From contig NZ_JAMOIE010000024.1 of the NCBI RefSeq assembly GCF_024448935.1, positions 1 to 53,350 of the forward strand: 53,350 nucleotides of DNA, given 5' to 3'. The DNA comes from Stutzerimonas stutzeri (GTDB taxonomy: Bacteria; Pseudomonadota; Gammaproteobacteria; Pseudomonadales; Pseudomonadaceae). This document shows, in pieces, positions 1 to 8,908 of the stretch. Within the stretch, counting starts at the first letter, position 1. Every line of letters begins with the position of its first letter. The notes beneath the pieces are model-generated. The model searched no databases and was not told the DNA's origin. It was given only the letters and a program-made list of their open reading frames with translations. The position numbers and the translations under genes were made by a program.

Positions 1-14
1 ATGAGGGCCTGGTC

Positions 15-1577
15 ATGTCACTTCTGGTCATGCATTACGGTCTCGAATTTTTCGCTCGCCGGTCCCCCGGAAAGCCGGCTGTCCAGTTCCAATCCCAGAC
101 ACTAAGCTTCAACCAGCTCAACGCCCGGGCGAACCGGGTCGCTCACTTCCTTGCCTCTCTCGGCATCAGGAAGGGTGACCGGGTCGCAGCCTTTCTCGAC
201 AATTGCCTCGAATATCCGGAAATCATCTATGGCTGCGCCAAAGGCGGTTACGTGCTGGTGCCGATCAATTTCCGGCTCACGGGTCCGGAAGCCAGAGCAC
301 TGATCAGTCACTCCGGTTCGAAAATCGCATTTATTAGCCAGCGGATCCACGACGAGCTGGGCGACTACTCGAGCGAACTAGAGCAGTCCGTCGAACATGG
401 ACTGGTCCGCATCAGAGCTGGGGAGAAAGACGACGACAGCTACGATGCCCGAACCCGGGACCAGGACGAACAAAACCCACAGGTCACCGTCGCAGAGGCA
501 GACCCGTTCTGTATTGGCTACACCTCTGGCACCACCGGAGTGCCCAAGGGTGCCAGAATCTCTCATCGTTCCCGAGCCCTGCTGGCGCTGGCCGCCGCAG
601 TCGAATACGGGCTGACCGAAGACGATGTCAATCTCACCCCGGGTGCGATCTATCACGCCGCCCCTATCATCTTCATGCTGCTATCGATCAACATCGGCGG
701 AACCAGTGTGATCATGGAAAACTTCGATCCTGAGGAAATGCTCCGTCTGATCGAAAGCTGTGGCGTCACCAACGCGTTCGTGGCCCCGACCATGTTGCAG
801 TTTATTCACCAGCTGCCGGAGGACGTCCGCCGTCGATATCGACTGGACTCCATGAGAGCCCTGATTTCAGCGGGTGCGCCCCTGTCGACCCATGCCAAGG
901 AAGCCACCAGTGAACTCTTTGGCGATGGAGTCCTCCACGAGTTCTACGGCTCCACGGAGGCGGGCTGGAACACCAACCTGCGCCCAGCGGATCTTCAGGC
1001 GAAACCCCGATCCTGCGGCAAGCCAGTGATGGGATGGGAAGTCAAACTGGTTGACGACCAGGGTAAGGACATCACAGCCCCGGACCAGGTCGGGGAGATC
1101 TATGTCCGTGGGGACTACATGTTCGATGGCTATCTGGATAATCCAGAGGCGACAAAGGCAGCCTTCCTGGGAGACTGGTTCTCAGCGGGAGACCTCGGGA
1201 TGTTTGACGAGGACGGTTACCTGTACATCGTCGGTCGCAAGAAGGACATGATCATTACTGGCGGCGCCAACGTCTACCCCGAGGAAGTCGAAGACTGTCT
1301 CCACGGCTGCCCCGGCATCGCCGACGTGGCGATTATCGGTCTGGCGGACGAGACCTGGGGTGAAATTGTCACCGCTATTGTCCAGCCAGACAGCGCCACC
1401 GGCATCACGGCAGAAGAGGTCAAAATCTTCTGCGAGGGCCGTATCGCCGGCTACAAAAAACCCCGGGACGTCCGCTTTGTGGACGTCATTCCACGGAACC
1501 CTTCCGGCAAGATCCTCAAGAACAACCTGCGGGAACAGTTCGCGAGCCCCACCGGCGCCAGGGGCGCGTTCTCATGA
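15..1577 (+). CDS. AMP-dependent acyl-CoA synthetase/ligase
   Basis: A 520-residue member of the ANL (acyl/aryl-CoA ligase) superfamily, which activates a carboxylic acid with ATP and joins it to CoA in the cytoplasm. The phosphate-binding loop SGTTGVPKG is near residues 171-179, the adenine motif FYGSTEAG near 310-317, the hinge region GDLGMFDEDGYLYIVGRKK from about residue 392, and the C-terminal catalytic Lys lies in PSGKILK near 499. Start 15 has GAGGG seven bases upstream; the Met at base 30 is the alternative. An upstream gene may end at the TGA of bases 2-4. It is followed 33 bp later by livK, so it probably shares an operon with the Liv transporter and acts on the imported substrate. 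The substrate (fatty, aromatic or terpenoid acid) cannot be read from sequence. Confidence 0.9.
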   Translation: MSLLVMHYGLEFFARRSPGKPAVQFQSQTLSFNQLNARANRVAHFLASLGIRKGDRVAAFLDNCLEYPEIIYGCAKGGYVLVPINFRLTGPEARALISHSGSKIAFISQRIHDELGDYSSELEQSVEHGLVRIRAGEKDDDSYDARTRDQDEQNPQVTVAEADPFCIGYTSGTTGVPKGARISHRSRALLALAAAVEYGLTEDDVNLTPGAIYHAAPIIFMLLSINIGGTSVIMENFDPEEMLRLIESCGVTNAFVAPTMLQFIHQLPEDVRRRYRLDSMRALISAGAPLSTHAKEATSELFGDGVLHEFYGSTEAGWNTNLRPADLQAKPRSCGKPVMGWEVKLVDDQGKDITAPDQVGEIYVRGDYMFDGYLDNPEATKAAFLGDWFSAGDLGMFDEDGYLYIVGRKKDMIITGGANVYPEEVEDCLHGCPGIADVAIIGLADETWGEIVTAIVQPDSATGITAEEVKIFCEGRIAGYKKPRDVRFVDVIPRNPSGKILKNNLREQFASPTGARGAFS

Positions 1578-1610
1578 CGCCATCACAGCTAAAACAATAA
1601 GGAAAACACA

Positions 1611-2846
1611 ATGAAACCCAACAGGAAAACAATTCATAGATTTGCGATGAGCGGCGTTATTCTCGCCGCTGCCCTCGGTATCGGTACTGCCAGCGCCCAA
1701 GTTGCCCAGGGCGTAACGGATAACGAAATCCGGGTTGGCCATCTGGGCCCACAAACCGGTCCGGTAGCTTCTTATGACAAGATTCGCATGGGTATCGAGT
1801 CCTATTTCAAGTACGTCAATGAGCAGGGAGGCGTACACGACCGCCAGCTCACGCTAATCGCCTATGACGACCAGTACCAGCCTGGGCGTACTGTGCAACT
1901 GACCAAGCGCCTGGTGGATGAGGATAAGGTCTTTGCCATGCTGGGCAACGTCTGCACGCCCTGTAACGTTGCCGCCCGCCCGCGAAACGAAAGGTCGGGC
2001 ATTCCCATGGTCATGACCAGTTCCGGCTCGAGCCAGTTTGTCGATCCGCCCATTCCCAACTACATGGGCTCCAGTGTCGTCAACTACGAGTTCGAGGCCC
2101 GGGTGCTGACCGACTACGCGGTCAAGGAACTGGGTGCCAAACGCATCGCCATTGCGTACCAGAATGACGACTACGGCAGTCCGCTGGGGGAAGCTGCCGT
2201 CAAGGCCCTCAAGCAGTTCGATGACGTGGAGTTGGTCCAGCAAGTGAATTTTCAGTCGTCGGACTCGGACCTGAGCACCCAGGCCCAGCGACTCCGCCAG
2301 TCCAACCCTGACGCCATCATTACGTTTTCGGTACCGGCCCCGGCGGCACAACTCAAGAAGGCCCTCCACAATATCGGAGTTACCGAGCCTCCTTTCCTGG
2401 TGTCCTCGGTCGGCGGTGACTCCGAGACTTTGTTCGACCTTGCCGGAGAAGACGTATGGAACGGCACCATTTCCACTGCGGTTATCCCCAAGCCTGACCA
2501 GGGCACGGACGAGAGCATCGAGCTTTATGTGGAACGGTTCAGCAAAGACTTCCCCAAAGTACCGCTTTCCGACTGGGGCCAGACTGGCTGGGCCGCCGCC
2601 GAGGTGTTTGTCGAGGCACTGCGGAGAACCGAGACCCTGACCTGGGAAGACTTCCTGAATACCTTCTATACCTTCGATAACTGGGAAGGGTCCATGTACG
2701 CCGGCGTGACTTTCTCAGAGAGCAATCACTATGGTCTGACCTCGATGTTCATAACCCAAGCGAAGGACGGGGCCATCGTGCCTATCTCCGAGCCAATCAC
2801 CTTTGATCCGGCATCCGGTGCGATCACCTACGCCTCCGATGACTGA
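1611..2846 (+). CDS. Branched-chain amino acid-type ABC transporter, periplasmic binding protein (LivK family)
   Basis: A 411-residue periplasmic binding protein of the Peripla_BP_6/LivK family. It has a basic N-terminus, a hydrophobic segment (about residues 13-28) and a likely signal-peptidase site after ASAQ near residue 30. The mature protein opens with the family pattern NEIRVGHLGPQTGP. An AAGGA ribosome binding site precedes the ATG. It is the first component of a complete Liv cassette. The neighbouring acyl-CoA ligase suggests the ligand is an organic acid rather than leucine or isoleucine; such substitutions are known in this family (aromatic acids, urea, amides). The 134-bp gap to livH holds a long stem-loop. 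Family is certain, ligand unknown. Confidence 0.9.
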   Translation: MKPNRKTIHRFAMSGVILAAALGIGTASAQVAQGVTDNEIRVGHLGPQTGPVASYDKIRMGIESYFKYVNEQGGVHDRQLTLIAYDDQYQPGRTVQLTKRLVDEDKVFAMLGNVCTPCNVAARPRNERSGIPMVMTSSGSSQFVDPPIPNYMGSSVVNYEFEARVLTDYAVKELGAKRIAIAYQNDDYGSPLGEAAVKALKQFDDVELVQQVNFQSSDSDLSTQAQRLRQSNPDAIITFSVPAPAAQLKKALHNIGVTEPPFLVSSVGGDSETLFDLAGEDVWNGTISTAVIPKPDQGTDESIELYVERFSKDFPKVPLSDWGQTGWAAAEVFVEALRRTETLTWEDFLNTFYTFDNWEGSMYAGVTFSESNHYGLTSMFITQAKDGAIVPISEPITFDPASGAITYASDD

Positions 2847-2866
2847 ACATATCTGCTGACCGATTC

Positions 2867-2917
2867 CCGGTCCGGACCAGCTCCATTGCTTCAGTGGGCT
2901 GAGCTGGCCCGGACCGG
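2867..2917 (+). promoter_or_regulatory. Long intergenic stem-loop between livK and livH
   Basis: Two arms, 2867-2883 and 2901-2917, form a 17-position stem with a single mismatch around a 17-nt loop. The arms begin CCGGTCCGG and end CCGGACCGG. No U-run follows, so this is more likely an mRNA-stabilising or processing hairpin than a full terminator. Such hairpins often let the binding-protein transcript accumulate above the permease transcripts. Confidence 0.6.
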
Positions 2918-2980
2918 TAGCAGGCCAGCTCAGAACGGGAACACGTACAGCAGAAAAACGTATGTCATAGGAGTTCAATT

Positions 2981-3850
2981 GTGGAGCAAATCGTTATCAG
3001 CGGCCTGATATTCGGCTGCGTCTACGGCCTGGCCGCGCTGGGGCTGGTATTGATCTTCAGGACTACGGGCCTGGTCAACTTCGCCCACGGCGAGATGGCC
3101 ATGGTGACCACCTTCGTTGCCTTTACGTTTCTGAACCACTTTGAACTTCCTTTCTTCGTCTCCTTTTTCCTTGCCATTGGCTTTGCCGCACTGTTTGGTG
3201 TAGTGGTCTATTTCCTGCTGATCCGATACATAAGCAATGCTCCGCATCTCAATCAGCTGGTGCTGACTCTGGGTATGTTTCTGGCGATCCACGGAGCGGC
3301 TGGCCTTATCTGGGGTCATACCCCGACCAGTTTTCCGCGAGCGCTCGAAGGCGGTCCCATTCAGCTCGGGTCGGTCTTTATCTCACCCAATGAGCTGTTC
3401 GTGCTGTTTGTCACCTTCATTCTGGCATTCGTTTTGTTCGTGCTATTTCGATTCACCCGGGTCGGTCTTGCCATGCGCGCCTCCTCCCAGGACCTCACTG
3501 CGGCACGTTTGATGGGAATCAACGTCAACTTCGTGTTCATGGTTACCTGGGCAGCCGGCAGCGTACTGGGGGGTATCGCCGGCTTGCTCACAGCCCCGTT
3601 CACGTTCCTGGGCGTCACCATGATGTTCAACGTGTTGATCATGGCCTTTGCGGCTGCGGTACTGGCGGGTTTCGTAAGCCTTCCGGGTGCGGTGATCGGT
3701 GGCCTGCTCATCGGTATTTTCGGCAACCTAGTCAGTTACTACTGGGCCCCTGAAATGGCACTCGTATGTACGTTTGTACTGATTGTCGCGGTGCTCTATA
3801 TCCGCCCCCAGGGCATTTTCAGCGCACCCGAAGCCATCAAGAAGGTATAA
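2981..3850 (+). CDS. livH: Liv-type ABC transporter permease (LivH family)
   Basis: A 289-residue inner-membrane permease of the BPD_transp_2/LivH family, hydrophobic throughout with about eight predicted membrane segments. The family signature near the N-terminus (GLVNFAHGEM) and the conserved motif around AARLMGINV are present. Translation starts at GTG 2981, preceded by AGGAG with suitable spacing. The stop lies two bases before the livM start, so the two permease genes are coupled. The protein pairs with LivM to form the transmembrane channel for the substrate bound by the upstream periplasmic protein. Confidence 0.9.
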   Translation: MEQIVISGLIFGCVYGLAALGLVLIFRTTGLVNFAHGEMAMVTTFVAFTFLNHFELPFFVSFFLAIGFAALFGVVVYFLLIRYISNAPHLNQLVLTLGMFLAIHGAAGLIWGHTPTSFPRALEGGPIQLGSVFISPNELFVLFVTFILAFVLFVLFRFTRVGLAMRASSQDLTAARLMGINVNFVFMVTWAAGSVLGGIAGLLTAPFTFLGVTMMFNVLIMAFAAAVLAGFVSLPGAVIGGLLIGIFGNLVSYYWAPEMALVCTFVLIVAVLYIRPQGIFSAPEAIKKV

Positions 3851-3852
3851 CC

Positions 3853-4842
3853 ATGAAAAGCCCCTTTCTCAACAGGCGGTTAGCCATTCTTGGGTTCGCT
3901 CTGTTGCTCGTGGCCTACCCCTTCCTCGTCGGCCAGTCCTCCTACTTTATGGGGTTGGTGGCCATGACCGCGATCTACGCCATTGCCGCCATGTCCCTGA
4001 ATCTGCTGACGGGTTACGGCGGGCAGATTTCGGTCGGTCAGGGCGGCTTTCTCATGCTGGGCACTTACACTACCGCAGTGCTGTCAGCAAAACTGGGAGT
4101 GCCGATCTGGGTGGCCATCCCCTCTGCCGGTGTGATGGCCGCTCTTGTCAGCCTCATCATTGGCTTGCCCGCCGTGCGCCTGAAGGGCCACTTCCTGGCG
4201 GTGGCCACCCTGGGGTTCGGCCTGTCGATACCGGAAATCGCCCTGAACTGGGAGTCCGTAACGGCGGGCTATTCGGGGCTGCCGCTGATGCGCCCGAAAG
4301 CGGTGTCCGGTGATCTGGCGTTCTTCTATGTCATCCTCGGTGTAACCATGGTGATCACCTGGTTACTGCTGAACATCGCACACAGCCGGCTGGGCCGCGC
4401 GTTTCTCGCCATCCGAGACAGTGAAGTCGCTGCTGCCGCTACCGGCATCAACGTCGCCGGCTACAAAACCCTTATGTTCATGATCAGCTCGTTCTTCACC
4501 GGGATCGCCGGCGGCCTGTATGCTTACTGGATTGAATACGTCAGTCCGGATGACTTCACCATCATGACTTCTTTTTTCCTGCTGGCCATGATCGTGGTGG
4601 GCGGGCTGGGCTCGATCTGGGGAGCCATTGTCGGCGCCATATTGTTCACCGTTATTCCCCACTTCGCCGACGCTTACATAGGTATCACCAACCTAGTCAT
4701 CGGGGTGGCCGTCATCCTGATCATTCTGTTCCTTCCCGCCGGGCTGATTTCACTCGGGCAGCTGTTCCGGAAAAGACGGGATGACTTTCAAGAGGAGCCC
4801 GAACAGTGCAGTGCCAGCGAGGTTTCCGATGCTAAGATTTAA
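3853..4842 (+). CDS. livM: Liv-type ABC transporter permease (LivM family)
   Basis: A 329-residue inner-membrane permease, the LivM partner of the upstream LivH. It is hydrophobic, with the family motif SLNLLTGYGGQISVGQGGF near residues 45-63 and the EAA-like segment AIRDSEVAAAATGIN. An open frame extends upstream to 3766, but the extra 29 residues overlap livH and lack hydrophobic character. ATG 3853 is preceded by AAGG inside the end of livH and starts the expected N-terminus. The 3' end overlaps livG by 14 bp. The C-terminal tail after the last helix is charged and cytoplasmic. Confidence 0.9.
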   Translation: MKSPFLNRRLAILGFALLLVAYPFLVGQSSYFMGLVAMTAIYAIAAMSLNLLTGYGGQISVGQGGFLMLGTYTTAVLSAKLGVPIWVAIPSAGVMAALVSLIIGLPAVRLKGHFLAVATLGFGLSIPEIALNWESVTAGYSGLPLMRPKAVSGDLAFFYVILGVTMVITWLLLNIAHSRLGRAFLAIRDSEVAAAATGINVAGYKTLMFMISSFFTGIAGGLYAYWIEYVSPDDFTIMTSFFLLAMIVVGGLGSIWGAIVGAILFTVIPHFADAYIGITNLVIGVAVILIILFLPAGLISLGQLFRKRRDDFQEEPEQCSASEVSDAKI

Positions 4843-5602
4843 CAATCTGACCGTTCGATTCGCCGGACTGACCGCTGTTTCAGGCCTCTCACTAGAGATC
4901 CCCAAGGGCGGGATCTACTCCATTATCGGCCCGAACGGCGCGGGCAAAACGACGGTGTTCAACTGCATCAGCCGGTTCTATACCCCTTCCGATGGCACCA
5001 TCGAGTTTGAGGGAGCAGACCTGTCCCGCCTCAAGCCTCACCAGGTGATCGGACTTGGTATTTCCCGGAGCTTCCAGAACGTCGAGTTGTTCTCCGGAAT
5101 GTCAGTCATGGACAACCTCCTGACCGGCCTGCACTCCACTCTTGGCCACAACATCATCAGTGTGTCCCTGAAGCTCCCCTCCATCAGGCGGACCGAGGCC
5201 GAAGCCCGCACAAGGGCCGGAGAGATTCTGGACATGTTCGGCATTGCCCGGTTCGTCAATGAAAAGGTGGCGAACCTGCCTTATGGCTACCAGAAGATGG
5301 TGGATATAGGCCGGGCAATCATGGCCAACCCCAAGCTGATCCTTCTGGACGAACCTGTGGCCGGCATGAACACGGCCGAAACCGATAAGCTATGCCAGCT
5401 GATACTGCGCCTCAAGAATGAAATGGGCATTACCGTGCTCCTCATTGAGCATGACATGTCGTTGGTCATGAAAGTGTCGGATCATATAACGGTGATGAAC
5501 TTCGGCGAGAAAATCGCCGAAGGGGCGCCTGCCGATATCCAGCAGGACCCCGCCGTCATCGAAGCCTATCTCGGGGAGATCGAATCCGATGCTGAAGCTT
5601 GA
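4829..5602 (+). CDS. livG: Liv-type ABC transporter ATP-binding protein (LivG family)
   Basis: A 257-residue ABC ATPase. Walker A GPNGAGKTT is near residue 34, the LivG-type signature region reads NLPYGYQKMVDIGRA, and Walker B is LILLDEPVAGMN, followed by the switch His in LLIEHDM. ATG 4829 (GAGG six bases upstream) gives the normal N-terminus MLRFNNLTV; a start at 4781 would add 16 unrelated residues inside livM. It overlaps livM by 14 bp and livF by 14 bp, a tightly coupled arrangement. It provides one of the two nucleotide-binding subunits of the transporter. Confidence 0.9.
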   Translation: MLRFNNLTVRFAGLTAVSGLSLEIPKGGIYSIIGPNGAGKTTVFNCISRFYTPSDGTIEFEGADLSRLKPHQVIGLGISRSFQNVELFSGMSVMDNLLTGLHSTLGHNIISVSLKLPSIRRTEAEARTRAGEILDMFGIARFVNEKVANLPYGYQKMVDIGRAIMANPKLILLDEPVAGMNTAETDKLCQLILRLKNEMGITVLLIEHDMSLVMKVSDHITVMNFGEKIAEGAPADIQQDPAVIEAYLGEIESDAEA

Positions 5603-6293
5603 GAATGTCCACCTGAACTACGGCCACGTCCATGCACTTCGGGGCATCTCCCTGGAAGTTCCTCAGGGCAAGGTGGTATCCCTGCTGGGGTCTAACGGAG
5701 CGGGGAAGTCCAGCAGCCTGAAAGTCATTTCCGGCCTGATGCCCCCCGGAAAGGGCGTTATGAAACTGAACGGCCAGGCGATACAGGGAAAGTCCTGCAG
5801 CGCCATGGTCAAAGCCGGCGTTATCCACTGCCCGGAGGGGCGCCGGGTGTTCCCGGATTTTACGGTGGAAGAGAATCTGCGGATCGGGGCCTATCGGCGC
5901 CCCAAGGGGAAGGATGTTGACAAGGATATGGACCGTGTCTTCGATTACTTTCCAAGGTTGAAAGAGCGGATGCAGCAGAAGGCCAACACCCTGAGCGGGG
6001 GGGAACAGCAGATGCTGGCCATTGGCCGCTCACTGATGGGCAAGCCCAGGCTTCTACTGTTGGATGAACCCTCCCTGGGAATCGCCCCCAAGCTGGTGAA
6101 GGAGATCTTCGAAATCCTGAAGGCCATCAACGAAAGCGGCACCTCAATCCTTCTGGTGGAGCAGAATGCTCATATGGCCATCAAGATCTCTGATTATTCC
6201 TATGTTCTGGAAAATGGCAGAATCGGGCTGGAAGGCAGCGCCGCGGATATCAAGGACAGCCCCCAACTGAAAGAACTGTACCTGGGTGGGTAA
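5589..6293 (+). CDS. livF: Liv-type ABC transporter ATP-binding protein (LivF family)
   Basis: A 234-residue ABC ATPase, the second nucleotide-binding subunit. Walker A is GSNGAGKSS, the signature is LSGGEQQMLAIGRSLM, Walker B is LLLLDEPSLGIAP, and the switch His is replaced by Gln in VEQNAHMA, as is common in LivF proteins. It starts 14 bp before the end of livG. With livK, H, M and G it completes a full five-gene transporter. A 136-bp gap with no clear terminator separates it from the nitronate monooxygenase gene, so read-through is plausible. Confidence 0.9.
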   Translation: MLKLENVHLNYGHVHALRGISLEVPQGKVVSLLGSNGAGKSSSLKVISGLMPPGKGVMKLNGQAIQGKSCSAMVKAGVIHCPEGRRVFPDFTVEENLRIGAYRRPKGKDVDKDMDRVFDYFPRLKERMQQKANTLSGGEQQMLAIGRSLMGKPRLLLLDEPSLGIAPKLVKEIFEILKAINESGTSILLVEQNAHMAIKISDYSYVLENGRIGLEGSAADIKDSPQLKELYLGG

Positions 6294-6429
6294 AAAAGCC
6301 TGCGAATCGTCAGATCCGACGAGTGGGCCATGGCGATGGAAACAATAGGATAGCCAGTCCCCATCTATCATTCTGTCAAATAGGGTTCAGAGCCAGACGG
6401 CCCTGCCCGGCCAACAAAGAGGTCCTCGC

Positions 6430-7368
6430 ATGCCACTACCCGAATCATTCACGGACCGGCTCAAAATTCCGGCCATTGCCGCTCCCATGTTCCTCACATC
6501 CGGCCCGGACCTGGTGGTGGAAAGCTGCCTGAACGGGGTCATCGGCACCTTTCCGGCCCTCAACCAGCGCACTACCGACGGCTTTGTGGAATGGCTGGAG
6601 CAGATCGAATCGAGGCTGGCCGGCAGGAACGCCGCACCCTACGGCGTCAACCTGATTGTGCACCGCTCTAACCCTCGCCTGGATGCGGATCTGGAACAGG
6701 TGGTCAGGCACCAGGTGCCGCTGGTGATCACATCACTGGGGGCAGTGCCGGAAGTGGTGGAGGCCGTGCATTCCTATGGCGGCCTGGTGTTCCATGACGT
6801 CATCAACCGGCGCCATGCCGAGAAGGCTGCGGAGGCCGGGGTCGACGGGATCATCGCCGTCTCGGCCGGGGCCGGTGGCCACGCAGGCACGATCAGCCCC
6901 TTTGCCCTGGTTCAGGAAATCCGCCAGGTGTTCGACGGCACCATTATCCTGGCGGGCTCCATCAGCACCGGCGGACAGGTGGCAGCGGCGCGGTTGATGG
7001 GGGCAGACATGGCCTACCTGGGCACCCGTTTTATCGCCACCCGGGAATCCCTGGTCGAGGAGGACTATAAGGCCATGATCAGGAACAGCCGAGCCGCGGA
7101 CATTATCTATACACCAAAAGTATCGGGCGTTAACGCCAACTTCCTGCGTCCGAGCCTGGAAGCTGCTGGCGTCAACCTGGAGGGAGACTCAGGCCATGGT
7201 GGCCTGGACATGGCCAACGAAGCCAAAGCCTGGAAAACCGTCTGGTCGGCGGGCCACGGAGTGGGCGCAGTCAATGATGAGCCTTCTGCTGAGGAACTGT
7301 GCAAGCGTCTGGTCAAAGAGTACCAGTCGGCAATGCAACAGGCCTGTGATGATGCATTCGGCAGGTAG
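6430..7368 (+). CDS. Nitronate monooxygenase / 2-nitropropane dioxygenase-family FMN enzyme
   Basis: A 312-residue TIM-barrel flavoprotein of the NPD/NMO family. Visible motifs are the N-terminal PAIAAPMF, the FMN and active-site loop SAGAGGHAG near residues 146-154, ILAGSISTGGQVAAA (phosphate binding) and GTRFIATRES. The class is known for oxidising alkyl nitronates, but relatives act on CoA esters in steroid and terpenoid degradation (for example the IpdC type). Beside an acyl-CoA ligase and an uptake system, a role in CoA-ester catabolism is as likely as nitronate detoxification. AGAGG precedes the start. It converges on the TRAP dctP gene, with a GC-rich hairpin between them. Confidence 0.82.
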   Translation: MPLPESFTDRLKIPAIAAPMFLTSGPDLVVESCLNGVIGTFPALNQRTTDGFVEWLEQIESRLAGRNAAPYGVNLIVHRSNPRLDADLEQVVRHQVPLVITSLGAVPEVVEAVHSYGGLVFHDVINRRHAEKAAEAGVDGIIAVSAGAGGHAGTISPFALVQEIRQVFDGTIILAGSISTGGQVAAARLMGADMAYLGTRFIATRESLVEEDYKAMIRNSRAADIIYTPKVSGVNANFLRPSLEAAGVNLEGDSGHGGLDMANEAKAWKTVWSAGHGVGAVNDEPSAEELCKRLVKEYQSAMQQACDDAFGR

Positions 7369-7399
7369 GATCCAGGGAAAGGAAGCAGGAAAGAACAAG

Positions 7400-7417
7400 G
7401 CCGGCCCGGAGGCCGGC
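7400..7417. terminator. GC-rich hairpin between convergent genes
   Basis: Two copies of GCCGGC separated by six bases lie between the convergent NMO-family and dctP genes and are followed by TAATCTTT on the plus strand. This may serve as a bidirectional terminator. The stem is short. Confidence 0.4.
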
Positions 7418-7424
7418 TAATCTT

Positions 7425-8585
7425 TCACAGGCCGTGGCTGTTCACGTCAACCTTGGAGAAAACCTCCTGCCAGTAGAGTTCCGCAAGCGCCTCGCCACTG
7501 TCGATGCTGTCCACCAGCGAGACCCATTTCTCCAGAATAGGGCGGAAATTCTCTATCATCTGGTCCGCGTTACCAAGATCGTATTTGTCGGCATAGGTCT
7601 TAGCCATGTTATCGATGTCCTGGCGAATGAACGCCCGGGTTTTTTCCTTCAAGGGTTCACTTGCCTCATGGATAGTGATGCGGTCCAGCTCATCCGCCGT
7701 CTTCATGTTCTTCTTCGCGGCTTCGGCATAGCCCCAGCTCAATTCCGCTGACAGCACTGTCGAGGCATGAAGTACGGCCTTGCGCTCATCCTCGGACAAG
7801 CTTGCCCAAGTGTCCCGGTTAACGGTGTTGGCAGTACCGGCAAACACTCCGCCCGGAGCTCCCGTGGTAATGTCTGACACCACCTCCATCAGCTTGACGA
7901 TGGTGAGTTCTGGCGCTGAGTGGATAGTGCAGTCCACTACCCCCTGATTAAGGGCCTCGTAGGTCTCATGCTGGGGAACCGAAACCGGTGATGCGCCCAT
8001 CTCCTGCGCCCAGCGGGACCATTGCGCACCACCGATGCGCAGGCGTTTGCCTTCCAGCTCTTCCAGATTCCGTACCGGCTTGTTGCATAGCAGCATGTAG
8101 GGCGGAGTACCGCCACCGCCGATGAATACCTGATTCTGGGCCTTCAGCTCATTGGTGCACTCCGGGCAATGATTGAACAGGTACTCTGACATGGCCCCGG
8201 CATAGGCCAGACCAGAGGTTTCCGCCGGCGCGCCACTCAGCTCCAGCAGCATCGACAATTCAGCGGCCAGGTTGATGCTGGGGAACTCCGCCGGAAAGTA
8301 AGGCGTTAACACCAAACCACTATCCGCCAGCCCATCTCGAACACCCGAAGGAGTCTCCGAAAAGCTCAGCAAGGATTGGGCATACACCTTCGCCGTGAGC
8401 TCACCGTCAGAATACTTCGCCAAGGCCTCGGCATAGGCCGTACCCGCTTCAGCGCCGATAGACTGGGCGGAGTAACCGGTAGCGTAACTGATGCTCCGGG
8501 CCTCCGCTATGCCAGACAACAGAGTACCGGCCATAGCCAGTGGCAGAACAAGACGGGTGAAACGGTTTGCCTGAAGATAACTCAT
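7425..8585 (-). CDS. TRAP transporter substrate-binding protein (DctP family)
   Basis: A 386-residue periplasmic binding protein of the TRAP/DctP family. Start 8585 has AGGAG upstream and gives a signal peptide with cleavage after IAEA; the longer open frame to 8681 adds 32 residues with no secretion signal. The mature protein begins SISYATGYSAQ and contains the DctP core LRIGGAQWSRWAQEMGASPVSV and the following NQGVVDCTIHS region. No dctQ or dctM membrane genes lie next to it, so it is an orphan here; it may use a transporter elsewhere or be a leftover of a larger cluster. A decayed paralogue lies divergently upstream. Confidence 0.85.
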   Translation of the reverse strand: MSYLQANRFTRLVLPLAMAGTLLSGIAEARSISYATGYSAQSIGAEAGTAYAEALAKYSDGELTAKVYAQSLLSFSETPSGVRDGLADSGLVLTPYFPAEFPSINLAAELSMLLELSGAPAETSGLAYAGAMSEYLFNHCPECTNELKAQNQVFIGGGGTPPYMLLCNKPVRNLEELEGKRLRIGGAQWSRWAQEMGASPVSVPQHETYEALNQGVVDCTIHSAPELTIVKLMEVVSDITTGAPGGVFAGTANTVNRDTWASLSEDERKAVLHASTVLSAELSWGYAEAAKKNMKTADELDRITIHEASEPLKEKTRAFIRQDIDNMAKTYADKYDLGNADQMIENFRPILEKWVSLVDSIDSGEALAELYWQEVFSKVDVNSHGL

Positions 8586-8732
8586 ACCATCTCCTGATAC
8601 TGCATCTCTGCGGATGCGTTTGTTGTTGTGTGGGAATCCGGGTGAGACTCCGGCCTGATCATAGTCTGGGAGTCGCAACACCTCCGGGCCTCGTCCTTTT
8701 CGACGAAAATAGCTGTATGCGAAACAGTCAGA

Positions 8733-8750
8733 ATCGTCATTTTGGACGAT
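8733..8750. promoter_or_regulatory. Palindrome between the divergent dctP genes
   Basis: ATCGTC-N6-GACGAT is a perfect inverted repeat, with further partial symmetry outside it (TCA/TGA), in the 323-bp space between the intact dctP gene and the start of its decayed divergent paralogue. The size and position suit a dimeric repressor such as the GntR regulators common near TRAP genes. No regulator gene is present in the window. The remainder of 8586-8908 shows no gene. Confidence 0.35.
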
Positions 8751-8908
8751 AGTTGACCTCCGGATCCTGTCCTAGCTTGGGTAGTGGCTCGCTATTGCCG
8801 ACGAACCAACCTTATAAAGAACAACAAAAATCCATCACAACAACGTTTCCAGACCCAACACCAAGAACAACAACCGCAGGACGGCAACCGCTGCCTGCAA
8901 AGGAGACC

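Noticed and set aside
8784..8801. Possible sigma-54 promoter (TGGCTCG...TTGC) before the decayed dctP
   Set aside because: The spacing between the GG and GC elements is one base short of the strict requirement.
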